In this document: positions 7,275 to 14,486 of the stretch, piece by piece | Layout: each line of letters opens with the position of its first letter | Numbering within the stretch: position 1 is the first letter of the stretch | DNA from: an uncultured Pelagibacteraceae bacterium | GTDB lineage: Bacteria; Pseudomonadota; Alphaproteobacteria; Pelagibacterales; Pelagibacteraceae | DNA: 40,642 bases | Direction of reading: 5' to 3' | NCBI GenBank assembly: GCA_902533075.1 | Contig: CACAKN010000011.1 | Span: 1-40,642 of the forward strand | The notes under the pieces: model-generated | What the model saw: the letters and a program-made list of their open reading frames with translations, nothing else | Told to the model about the DNA's origin: nothing | Database searches by the model: none | Translations under genes and position numbers: made by a program

Positions 7275-7441
7275 TAAAAGATAAGTTTTAAAATTATCAC
7301 AATAGAGCCTACAATTACAGACCAAATGATGAAATTTAAAGTAATTTGTTTTGATTTTGAATTTGATCTCAAAAATCCTGGAAGTATAAGAATTAAAACT
7401 GCTATTAAAAAAAATGCAGGAATTATCTGTTCTAATAACAC
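7274..7441 (-). CDS. Small two-helix membrane protein between dnaJ and dapB
   Basis: This 55-codon frame with a GTG start fills the whole gap between dnaJ and dapB. It starts 3 bases after the dnaJ stop, and its TAA overlaps the dapB ATG (TAATG), exactly the packing seen between real genes here. The product has two hydrophobic segments, IIPAFFLIAVLILILPGFL and FIIWSVIVGSIVIILKLIF, separated by a short polar basic linker (RSNSKSKQ). It is probably an inner-membrane protein with a hairpin topology. I recognise no family; some small proteins of this size are found near dapB or dnaJ in alphaproteobacteria, but I cannot name this one. Confidence 0.7.
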   Translation of the reverse strand: MLLEQIIPAFFLIAVLILILPGFLRSNSKSKQITLNFIIWSVIVGSIVIILKLIF

Positions 7442-7444
7442 TTT

Positions 7445-8581
7445 TTAAATATTCCAAAAACTCTTAGCTTTTTGGAAAAATTTTTTAATGCTGGGATTAG
7501 ATTTTTCATTTTCTATTTTTCTGAATTTTTCTAATAAATCTTTTTGTTCTTTATTTAGATATACTGGAACTTCTGTTTTAACCTGAACATACAAGTCTCC
7601 AAAATCACCTCTGCGCATAAATGGCATCCCTTTTCCTTTAAGTCTAAATTGTTTGCCATCTTGGGTTCCATCGGGTATTTTTATTTTAGCTTTTTTACCA
7701 TCAATTGTGGGTATTTCTATTGTTGTGCCAAGAGCTGCATCAGCGATAGAAATTGGAAATTCAAAAAATAAATTAACATCAGACCTTTTAAATAATTCAT
7801 GAGATTTCACATTTATAAATAAATATAGATCACCACTTGTTCCACCTCTTGTTCCAGCTTCACCTTTGCCTGCTAGCCTTATTCTTGTTCCATCATCTAC
7901 ACCTTTCGGAATTGTAACAGATATTTTTTTTGATGTTTGTTTATTTCCTTGTCCACTACAATCTGTACAGGGATTCGTTATTTCCTCACCACTACCTGCA
8001 CACTGAGGACATGTTTGTTGAACAGTAAAAAAACCTTGATTTGATCGTACTCTTCCGTTCCCACCACAATAAGTGCATCTATCTGGATTATAGCCTGGTT
8101 TTGAACCATTACCTTTACATGTGTTACACTTTTCAGAAGTAGAAAATTGTATATTCTGTTTTTTTCCAGAGTACGCCTCTTCTAACGAGATTGATAAATC
8201 ATATCTCAAATCAGAGCCTCTATTATTTGAGTTTCGTCCTCTAGAGCTTCTTCTCCCACCACCAAAATCACCAAAAAAATCTTCAAAAATATCTGAAAAA
8301 TCTGCACCACTAAATCCACCAAAACCTCCAAATCCTCCTTGGCCACCACCACCATTTTCAAATGCAGCATGTCCAAAGTTATCATAATTTTCTTTTTTAG
8401 ATTTATCAGAGAGAACACCGTAAGCTTCACTAGCTTCTTTAAATTTATCCTCAGCAACTTTATCTCCCGGGTTCTTATCTGGGTGATACTTTACAGCTAA
8501 TTTTCGGTAAGCAGATTTTAATTCTTCGGGACTTGCGGTTTTGTTTACACCCAGGACATCATAATAATCTCTTTTAGCCAT
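7445..8581 (-). CDS. dnaJ: Chaperone DnaJ (Hsp40)
   Basis: This co-chaperone stimulates the DnaK ATPase and delivers unfolded substrates. The 378 residues contain the full class I layout. The J domain has HPD at 33-35, the Gly/Phe region has repeated GGFGGF, and the zinc-binding domain has four CxxCxGxG repeats ([32 protein letters not shown]). The C-terminal substrate-binding domains follow, with ITIPKG-like and [18 protein letters not shown] segments. It lies 28 bases downstream of dnaK in the order grpE-dnaK-dnaJ and is followed at once by the small membrane protein gene. Nothing is missing. Confidence 0.98.
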   Translation of the reverse strand: MAKRDYYDVLGVNKTASPEELKSAYRKLAVKYHPDKNPGDKVAEDKFKEASEAYGVLSDKSKKENYDNFGHAAFENGGGGQGGFGGFGGFSGADFSDIFEDFFGDFGGGRRSSRGRNSNNRGSDLRYDLSISLEEAYSGKKQNIQFSTSEKCNTCKGNGSKPGYNPDRCTYCGGNGRVRSNQGFFTVQQTCPQCAGSGEEITNPCTDCSGQGNKQTSKKISVTIPKGVDDGTRIRLAGKGEAGTRGGTSGDLYLFINVKSHELFKRSDVNLFFEFPISIADAALGTTIEIPTIDGKKAKIKIPDGTQDGKQFRLKGKGMPFMRRGDFGDLYVQVKTEVPVYLNKEQKDLLEKFRKIENEKSNPSIKKFFQKAKSFWNI

Positions 8582-8609
8582 GTAAACTACCTGGACAAAT
8601 AGATGTCAG

Positions 8610-10535
8610 TTAAGCGCTTTTTTCTTTATTTTCGTCTTTTACTTCTTCAAAATCCGCATCAACAACATTATCGTCTTTTTTTTCCTTTTCATCTTTCCCA
8701 GAATCATCTTTTGAATCTGGTTTAGTATTTTGTTGTGATTTATATATTGCTTCACCTAGTTTCATTGAGGCTTGAACTAAAGACTCTGTTTTTTTCTTAA
8801 TATCTTCAATATCTTCACCTTTTAAAGACTCTTTTAATGCCACTGATCCTTCTTCTATTGCTTTCTTCTCAGCATCAGAAATTTTAGAACCATGTTCTTT
8901 TAGGTTTTTTTCTGTAGAATGAATTAAAGTATCAGCCTGATTTCTTGCTTCAACTGATTCTCTCTTTTTCTTGTCAGCTTCTTTATTTGCTTCAGCATCT
9001 TTAACCATTTTGTTAATCTCTTCATCGCTTAAGCCACCAGATGCTTGGATTTGAATTTTTTGTTCTTTGCCAGTGCCTTTATCTTTAGCAGAAACATTTA
9101 CTATTCCATTAGCATCAATATCAAAAGTTACTTCAATTTGCGGAACTCCTCTTGGTGCAGGAGCAATTCCCACTAATTCAAAGTTACCAAGTAATTTATT
9201 ATCAGTTGCCATCTCTCTTTCTCCTTGAAGAACTCTTATTGAAACTGCTGGCTGGTTATCTTCAGCTGTCGAGAAAACTTGGCTTTTTTTTGTAGGAATT
9301 GTTGTATTTTTTTCTATAAGTTTTGTAGATACTCCGCCTAGAGTCTCAATTCCTAATGATAATGGAGTTACATCTAATAAAAGAACATCCTTTACATCAC
9401 CTTGTAAAACTCCAGCCTGTATAGCAGCACCCATAGCTACAACCTCATCAGGATTAACACTTTTGTTAGGCTCTTTTCCAAAGAAATTTTTAACTTCATT
9501 TATTACTTTAGGCATTCTAGTCATACCTCCTACCATTACTATCTCATCAATATCACTTGCAGAAACACCAGCATCTTTTAAAGCTGTTTTGCAAGGTGGA
9601 ATTGTCTTAGCAATTAAGTCCTCTACTAATGCTTCAAGTTTAGCTCTAGTCATCTTTATATTAATATGTTTAGGACCAGTTTTATCTGCGGTTATGAATG
9701 GTAGATTTATATCAGTTTGTTCTGCGGCCGATAATTCAATTTTTGCTTTTTCTGCAGCTTCCTTTAATCTTTGTAAAGCTAATTTATCAGATCTTAAATC
9801 AATTCCACTGTCTTTTTTAAATTCTGTTATTAAATATTCAACTATAGCATTATCAAAATCTTCTCCACCTAAGAATGTGTCACCATTAGTAGACTTTACT
9901 TCAAATACACCATCTCCCAATTCAAGTATTGAAACATCAAAAGTTCCACCACCTAAATCATATACAGCAATTTTTTTATTTTGTTTTTTATCTAATCCAT
10001 AAGCTAAGGAGGCTGCGGTTGGTTCATTTATAATTCTTAATACTTCTAGACCAGCTATTTTGCCAGCGTCTTTAGTAGCTTGTCTTTGTGCATCATTAAA
10101 ATATGCTGGTACAGTTATTACGGCTTTTGTTACTGCTTGACCCAGATATTTTTCAGCTGTTTCCTTCATCTTTTGTAAAATGAAAGCTGAAATTTGTGAG
10201 GGTGAGTATTTTTCGTTTTTTGCTTCAATCCAAGCGTCACCTTTTTCAGAATTTACTATTTTAAAGGGAGCTGCTTCAATATCTTTCTTAACTGTTGGAT
10301 CTTCAAAATTTCTACCAATTAATCTTTTTACAGCAAATATTGTGTTTTCGGGATTGGTAACAGCCTGTCTTTTTGCTGGCTGTCCGATTAGTTTTTCTTT
10401 TTCATCTGTAAAAGCAACTACAGAAGGAGTCGTTCTTGCTCCCTCAGCATTTTCTAAAACTTTTGCTTGGCTTCCTTCCATAATAGCCACACAAGAGTTT
10501 GTAGTTCCTAAATCTATTCCAATTATTTTACTCAT
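8610..10535 (-). CDS. dnaK: Chaperone DnaK (Hsp70)
   Basis: This 641-residue Hsp70 ATPase folds and refolds proteins in the cytoplasm with DnaJ and GrpE. The N-terminal phosphate loop [16 protein letters not shown], the second signature [16 protein letters not shown] and the third [13 protein letters not shown] are intact. The hydrophobic linker [19 protein letters not shown] leads into the substrate-binding domain, and the protein ends in a charged, disordered tail with the EEVKDE-type end. Only 61 bases separate it from grpE; these hold a CTTG/CTATAT heat-shock-like promoter and a 21-codon frame that bridges the two genes. It is probably controlled by the heat-shock sigma factor RpoH. Confidence 0.99.
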   Translation of the reverse strand: MSKIIGIDLGTTNSCVAIMEGSQAKVLENAEGARTTPSVVAFTDEKEKLIGQPAKRQAVTNPENTIFAVKRLIGRNFEDPTVKKDIEAAPFKIVNSEKGDAWIEAKNEKYSPSQISAFILQKMKETAEKYLGQAVTKAVITVPAYFNDAQRQATKDAGKIAGLEVLRIINEPTAASLAYGLDKKQNKKIAVYDLGGGTFDVSILELGDGVFEVKSTNGDTFLGGEDFDNAIVEYLITEFKKDSGIDLRSDKLALQRLKEAAEKAKIELSAAEQTDINLPFITADKTGPKHINIKMTRAKLEALVEDLIAKTIPPCKTALKDAGVSASDIDEIVMVGGMTRMPKVINEVKNFFGKEPNKSVNPDEVVAMGAAIQAGVLQGDVKDVLLLDVTPLSLGIETLGGVSTKLIEKNTTIPTKKSQVFSTAEDNQPAVSIRVLQGEREMATDNKLLGNFELVGIAPAPRGVPQIEVTFDIDANGIVNVSAKDKGTGKEQKIQIQASGGLSDEEINKMVKDAEANKEADKKKRESVEARNQADTLIHSTEKNLKEHGSKISDAEKKAIEEGSVALKESLKGEDIEDIKKKTESLVQASMKLGEAIYKSQQNTKPDSKDDSGKDEKEKKDDNVVDADFEEVKDENKEKSA

Positions 10536-10597
10536 AAATCATTATTCTTAGACTTCATATAGTGGTTAAATCTTATTCTACAAGCTAACCTTGCCAT
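10532..10597 (-). CDS. Possible 21-residue coupling peptide between grpE and dnaK
   Basis: An ATG overlapping the grpE stop (TAATG) opens a 21-codon frame, [21 protein letters not shown], whose TGA overlaps the dnaK ATG (ATGA). The frame thus joins the two genes with no untranslated gap. It could be a leader or bridge that carries ribosomes from grpE to dnaK, or a chance frame. I know no homologue; the peptide is basic and too short for domain recognition. A heat-shock-like promoter lies within the same bases. Confidence 0.35.
   Translation of the reverse strand: MARLACRIRFNHYMKSKNNDL
10557..10584 (-). promoter_or_regulatory. Heat-shock (RpoH-type) promoter-like sequence before dnaK
   Basis: On the minus strand, CTTG (10584-10581) is followed after 18 bases by CTATAT (10562-10557), resembling the alphaproteobacterial RpoH promoter with a CTTG -35 box and a C-rich/TAT -10 box. 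Transcription would begin close to 10550, giving dnaK-dnaJ an entry of their own apart from grpE. Pelagibacter genomes are known for carrying just a housekeeping sigma factor and RpoH, which makes such a site plausible. The match is inferred by eye. Confidence 0.5.
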
Positions 10598-11223
10598 TAT
10601 TTATTCTCCAAATTTTCATTATTTTCCTCATTTTTAGTGTCTTTATTTACACTTTTTTTGGAAACGCCAACTAATGAAGGTCTTAAAAGCCTGTCCTTAA
10701 TGGTAAAACCTTTTTGTATTTCTTGAATAATTGTTCCGGGTTCTTTTTGGTCATCTTCTATTTCCATCATCGCCTGATGAAGATTTGGATCTAGTTTTTT
10801 ATTCAAACTTTCAATAGGTTTAATGTTATTTTTTGAGAAGATACTTATCAGGTCTTTATTGATGATGTCAAAATGTTCAAGGGTTTTCTTCAAAGCATCT
10901 GAATCTTTTAAAGATTCATCATTTTCTAAAATTTTTTTAGATCGTTCAAGATTATCAATGAGGTTTAGCGCCTCTTTTGCAAAGGCAAATCCACCATATT
11001 CGAATGCTTCTTCTTTCTCTTTTTCATATCTTCTTCTCTGATTTTCCATTTCAGCAAATGTTCGAGCAAGTTTATCCTCTAAATCTAAAATTTTTTCTTC
11101 TTCACTTTTTTCGCTAAATTCTTTTTTGTTTTCAGTATCATTCTTTTGGTTATCAGTTTTTTCGTTAATAACAGGTTCGTTATTCTCATTTATTTCTGTC
11201 TCTTGGTTTTGTTCTTTTTCCAT
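10597..11223 (-). CDS. grpE: Nucleotide exchange factor GrpE
   Basis: GrpE is a 208-residue homodimeric factor that releases ADP from DnaK. The first 45 residues are very acidic and polar (Glu/Asn/Lys-rich). A long coiled-coil helix follows (ILDLEDKLARTFAEMENQRRR), and then the compact beta domain with LDPNLHQAMMEI, IIQEIQKGFTIKDRLLRPSLVGVSK. The order grpE-dnaK-dnaJ is common. The repressor gene hrcA, often found before grpE, is absent; instead rdgB is divergent with only 36 bases between the two start codons. Its stop overlaps the ATG of the 21-codon frame that leads to dnaK. Confidence 0.96.
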   Translation of the reverse strand: MEKEQNQETEINENNEPVINEKTDNQKNDTENKKEFSEKSEEEKILDLEDKLARTFAEMENQRRRYEKEKEEAFEYGGFAFAKEALNLIDNLERSKKILENDESLKDSDALKKTLEHFDIINKDLISIFSKNNIKPIESLNKKLDPNLHQAMMEIEDDQKEPGTIIQEIQKGFTIKDRLLRPSLVGVSKKSVNKDTKNEENNENLENK

Positions 11224-11259
11224 TAACTCATATATGGTAAGAAAATACTAAATTTCTAG

Positions 11260-11862
11260 ATGTTAAATAAAAAAATAAATAAATTACTAATAGGCACAAA
11301 TAACAAAGGAAAACTGCGAGAAATTAGGGATTTACTGCCAAAAAATATCAAAACATTATCTACATTTGTTTTTAAGATTAATAGTCCCAATGAAAATGGA
11401 AAGACATTTAAAGAAAATTCTTTAATTAAATCTAAATATTTTTCAAAAAAAACCAATTTAGTTTGTCTCGCAGATGACTCAGGATTAGAGATTGATATTT
11501 TAAATAAAAGACCAGGTATATATTCAGCAAGATGGGGTGGAAAAAACTCAAATTTTAATAAAGCTATAAAAAAGGTTTACCATGAGTTAAACAAAAAGGA
11601 TAAGAATTGGGTAAAGAAAAAAATAAAAGCTCGTTTTGTTTGTGCTTTATCAATCAGTTATCTGAACAAAAAAATTGCAGAAACCACAGGAAAAGTTGAA
11701 GGATTTATATCAATTAAGCCAAGAGGAAAAAATGGTTTTGGTTATGATCCAATTTTTATTCCTAGAAATAAAAGTAAAACTTTTGGTGAAATGAAACCAT
11801 CACAAAAATTTAAAATAGATCACAGGTTCAGGGCTTTTAAAAAGATTAAAAAATTTCTTTAA
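11260..11862 (+). CDS. rdgB: dITP/XTP pyrophosphatase (RdgB/HAM1 family)
   Basis: This 200-residue house-cleaning enzyme hydrolyses non-canonical purine nucleoside triphosphates such as dITP and XTP to monophosphates, keeping them out of DNA and RNA. Motifs seen in order are LLIGTNNKGKLREI (9-22, substrate loop), VCLADDSGLEIDIL with the metal and catalytic acids Asp72/Asp73, RPGIYSARWGG, GFGYDPIFIP, FGEM and a C-terminal HRFRAFKKI. It is complete. It is divergent from grpE, and its last 17 bases overlap the end of the LpoA-like gene on the other strand. In many alphaproteobacteria rdgB also sits beside heat-shock genes. Confidence 0.96.
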   Translation: MLNKKINKLLIGTNNKGKLREIRDLLPKNIKTLSTFVFKINSPNENGKTFKENSLIKSKYFSKKTNLVCLADDSGLEIDILNKRPGIYSARWGGKNSNFNKAIKKVYHELNKKDKNWVKKKIKARFVCALSISYLNKKIAETTGKVEGFISIKPRGKNGFGYDPIFIPRNKSKTFGEMKPSQKFKIDHRFRAFKKIKKFL

Positions 11863-13009
11863 ATTTACCTTCATCTATTTGGTAAAAACTTAGTCTATGA
11901 TTGATTTTATTATTATTTATATCAAAAATTCCTATTTTACCCTTGAATGAATTTTTCTTTTTAAACAAATTGTTTACCTGAGTGAAGTCGTTTGTTATTG
12001 ATAAATAATAAATTAAGCCAACAAGATCATAACTTAGTAGTGACAAATGATTTGGTTTTATATTGAATTCATTTGTAAATTTATTTTTAAAATTTTCTAA
12101 ATTTTTTTTATTTATTGAGGGATAGTAAATAGGCTGTAATGTTTTTTCTTTTAATAAACTTTGATCAAACCATTGATTAAATGTAATAAAATATTTATCT
12201 TTAGGAGTTACATCTGTGTATAGCAATGAGGTAATTACACTTTTTAGACTTTCATCAAAATCTGATATTACAATTGAATCAAACTTTAAGTTTCCTAAAG
12301 TATATCTTTTTTTTAATTTTTCAATTCTTCTTTTTTTATTATTTTCCTCCAAATCAGAATTTTCTATTCTTTTGATTTCATCATCTACATTTTGTTTTCT
12401 TATTTTATAATTTGTTATTTTTTCGATTTGTTTAGTTAATTTTGTAGGCTCAGTGTCATAAAAGTGATGTTTAAAAATTTTTATTTTAGTATTTTTGATT
12501 GCTTTTTTTACTTCTATTTCATAATCAATTTTAGGTGTTAAAAAAATAGTTTTTTCTATTTTATTTATTTTAATAAATTTTTTTATTGCATTTATTTGTG
12601 ACGTAGCATTAACACCACTGCTGATAACATTGTTTGGTAAATTTATTGTTTTATTTGTAAGAGAAAGAAAAGTTATATCTTTAATTTCATCTAAATAAGT
12701 TAGACTTTTATAAAATACAGGACCAATAACTATGTTGATACCCATCTCTTTAAACTCGTATGCTGATTTTAAGGTTTGAGTTGGATTTGAACCAGTATCT
12801 TTTGGAAATATTTCTATCTTATTTACACCAATATCTTTAAGAGCCATTCGAGAAGCTTTGATAATTAATTCACCAAGATCTTGATTATCTCCTGTAAGTG
12901 GAACAAGTAGACCAATCTTAATTTTTTGTTCTTGAGCATAAACATAAGAATATGAAGAAAAAAAAATTAAAAATATAAAAATTAATTTTTTAAAAATATT
13001 ATTCATCAA
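11846..13009 (-). CDS. LpoA-like periplasmic binding-fold protein (penicillin-binding protein activator family)
   Basis: The protein has 387 residues: a Sec signal peptide (LIFIFLIFFSSYSYVYA, cleaved before QEQ) and then a type I periplasmic binding fold (KIKIGLLVPLTGDNQDLGELI, INIVIGPVFYKSLTYL, LSLTNKTINLPNNVISSGV, SIVISDFDESLKSVI). It resembles both branched-chain amino-acid binding proteins and the C-terminal domain of LpoA. Its neighbours decide: rsmI is divergent and a DolP/YraP-like lipoprotein follows, as in the enterobacterial yraL-yraM(lpoA)-yraN-yraP locus. It lacks the N-terminal TPR domain of E. coli LpoA and the lipobox, so it would be soluble in the periplasm. A possible role is activation of a peptidoglycan synthase. 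A two-codon start ambiguity (MM) exists. Confidence 0.72.
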   Translation of the reverse strand: MMNNIFKKLIFIFLIFFSSYSYVYAQEQKIKIGLLVPLTGDNQDLGELIIKASRMALKDIGVNKIEIFPKDTGSNPTQTLKSAYEFKEMGINIVIGPVFYKSLTYLDEIKDITFLSLTNKTINLPNNVISSGVNATSQINAIKKFIKINKIEKTIFLTPKIDYEIEVKKAIKNTKIKIFKHHFYDTEPTKLTKQIEKITNYKIRKQNVDDEIKRIENSDLEENNKKRRIEKLKKRYTLGNLKFDSIVISDFDESLKSVITSLLYTDVTPKDKYFITFNQWFDQSLLKEKTLQPIYYPSINKKNLENFKNKFTNEFNIKPNHLSLLSYDLVGLIYYLSITNDFTQVNNLFKKKNSFKGKIGIFDINNNKINHRLSFYQIDEGKFKEIF

Positions 13010-13038
13010 AGTATTATTATATAATCTAAATTGCTATT

Positions 13039-13902
13039 ATGGTTGTAAATTATAAAACTCTCAATAAAGATTTAAAAAAAGGTTTATATATTGTATCAAC
13101 CCCAATAGGTAATTTAGGTGATATTACATTTAGGGCATTAGAAACTCTTAAAAATTCTGATTATATATTATGTGAAGATACAAGAGTTTCTAAAAATTTA
13201 TTTAAAAAATATGATATTCAATCTAAATTGATTTCTAACCATAAATTTAATGAGCAAAAAATTTTATCTAAAGTAATTCCTTTATTAAAATCTGGGTCAG
13301 TTATATCATTAGTTTCTGATGCGGGAACTCCAACAATATCAGATCCTGGTACTATTTTGATTAAAGAGTGTGTTAAAAATAATATTCAAATTTTGCCAAT
13401 ACCAGGACCGTCCGCAGTATCTACAGCTTTAGCAGTTAGCGGATTTTCAGACAAACATTTCTTTTATGGTTTCTTTCCAGATAAAATTAAAACATTAAAT
13501 GAAGATTTAGATATTTTATCAAATTTGAATTGTTCAATTATTTTTTTTGTATCACCAAAAAAAATCAATAAAATAATTCATTTACTGAAAAAAAATTTTT
13601 CTGGCAGGAAAATTCTTATTTGTCGTGAAATGACAAAAATGTTTGAAGAATTTATAAGATCAGATATTGATCAACTCCAAGAATTTGAAAAAGAACCAAA
13701 AGGAGAATTAACTCTAATTATATCAGAAAAATTTGAGTATAAAAAAGAAATACAAAAGTTAAGTGAATCGGATAAAAGAAATATAGAAAAAATGATTAAT
13801 AAATTTACTATAAAAGAAATAAGTAATTTAATAAGTTCAAATAAAAAAATTTCTAAAAAAGAAATTTACAACTATTGTCTGAAGTTAAAAAATGAAAATT
13901 AA
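13039..13902 (+). CDS. rsmI: 16S rRNA 2'-O-ribose C1402 methyltransferase
   Basis: RsmI is a 287-residue SAM-dependent enzyme that methylates the ribose of C1402 in the 16S rRNA decoding centre. The tetrapyrrole-methylase fold is clear from GLYIVSTPIGNLGDITFRAL (15-34), LCEDTRVSKNLF, VSLVSDAGTPTISDPG, ILPIPGPSAVSTALAVSGF and CREMTKMFEEF. The length is normal. Twenty-nine bases separate its start from the divergent LpoA-like gene, so the two share a promoter region. Its last 11 bases overlap the start of the DolP-like gene, implying co-translation. Confidence 0.96.
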   Translation: MVVNYKTLNKDLKKGLYIVSTPIGNLGDITFRALETLKNSDYILCEDTRVSKNLFKKYDIQSKLISNHKFNEQKILSKVIPLLKSGSVISLVSDAGTPTISDPGTILIKECVKNNIQILPIPGPSAVSTALAVSGFSDKHFFYGFFPDKIKTLNEDLDILSNLNCSIIFFVSPKKINKIIHLLKKNFSGRKILICREMTKMFEEFIRSDIDQLQEFEKEPKGELTLIISEKFEYKKEIQKLSESDKRNIEKMINKFTIKEISNLISSNKKISKKEIYNYCLKLKNEN

Positions 13903-14485
13903 AATAATACTATTTTTTTTATTAAGTTTATTTTTATCAGGATGCGTAGGTGTGTCATCAAGTGGAATATTTGGGACAGGAGTAAGTGTTGCTTTGGATC
14001 CCAGAACAGTAGGTACACAAATAGATGACTCAATTATGCAAAAAAATCTGTCTGCTAGAATTATTTTATTGGATAAAAAATTTTTATTTTCTGTTAAATC
14101 AAAAGTTTTAGATGGCAGAATATTTTTAACCGGTAAGGTAGAAAACCCTGAAGAAAAACTAAAATTAACAAAAATGGCTTGGGAAACACAAGGTGTAAGA
14201 TCAGTCCGTAATGATATTAAGGTTAAGGAAGAATTCAATTTTAAACAATCAGCTAAAGATATTTTGATTACATCTCAATTACGAACTGCCCTAATTTTAG
14301 ATAAAGGTATTAAAGCCACCAATTATCAAATAGATACTTATAAAAAAAAAATTTATATTTATGGAATAGCAATAACTGTTGAGGAAAAGAATAAAGTTGT
14401 AGATGAGGCAAAAAAAATTCTAGATGTCACAGATGTAGTAGCGAGTATTTTACTAGTTGAGGATTTAAGAATCCAAAAGAATTAA
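13892..14485 (+). CDS. DolP/YraP-like lipoprotein with two BON domains
   Basis: The 197 residues begin with a lipoprotein signal: ILFFLLSLFLSGC, with Cys18 as the lipidation site, so the mature protein is tethered to a membrane, presumably the outer one. Two BON (phospholipid-binding) domains follow. The first covers about residues 45-110 (LSARIILLDKKFLFSVKSKV ... GRIFLTGKVENPEEK ... VRSVRNDIKV), and the second about 118-190 (DILITSQLRTALILDKGIKA ... KIYIYGIAITVEEK ... VTDVVASILLVED). This is the architecture of E. coli DolP (YraP), which helps maintain the outer membrane and BamA. It is coupled to rsmI and close to the LpoA-like gene, as in gammaproteobacteria, but yraN is not between them. 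Confidence 0.87.
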   Translation: MKIKIILFFLLSLFLSGCVGVSSSGIFGTGVSVALDPRTVGTQIDDSIMQKNLSARIILLDKKFLFSVKSKVLDGRIFLTGKVENPEEKLKLTKMAWETQGVRSVRNDIKVKEEFNFKQSAKDILITSQLRTALILDKGIKATNYQIDTYKKKIYIYGIAITVEEKNKVVDEAKKILDVTDVVASILLVEDLRIQKN

Positions 14486-14486
14486 A

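Noticed and set aside
6498..7457. dapB extended to an upstream ATG at 7457
   Set aside because: The first 61 codons have no family similarity, overlap the end of dnaJ and hide the 55-codon membrane protein frame; ATG at 7274 fits DapB exactly.
8121..8457. Proline-rich plus-strand frame and a second minus-strand frame within dnaJ
   Set aside because: They arise from the Gly/Phe-rich repeats of dnaJ read in other frames.
9463..10551. Open frames on the plus strand opposite dnaK (9463-10002 and 10180-10551)
   Set aside because: They are antisense shadows of a highly conserved gene, with no domain pattern or start signal.
10597..11260. A heat-shock repressor gene (hrcA) or CIRCE element before grpE
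   Set aside because: No hrcA frame and no long inverted repeat; only 36 bases separate grpE from rdgB.
11846..13009. Branched-chain amino-acid ABC transporter binding protein
   Set aside because: The fold is similar, but no permease or ATPase genes are near, while rsmI and a DolP-like gene are; LpoA-like is the better reading.
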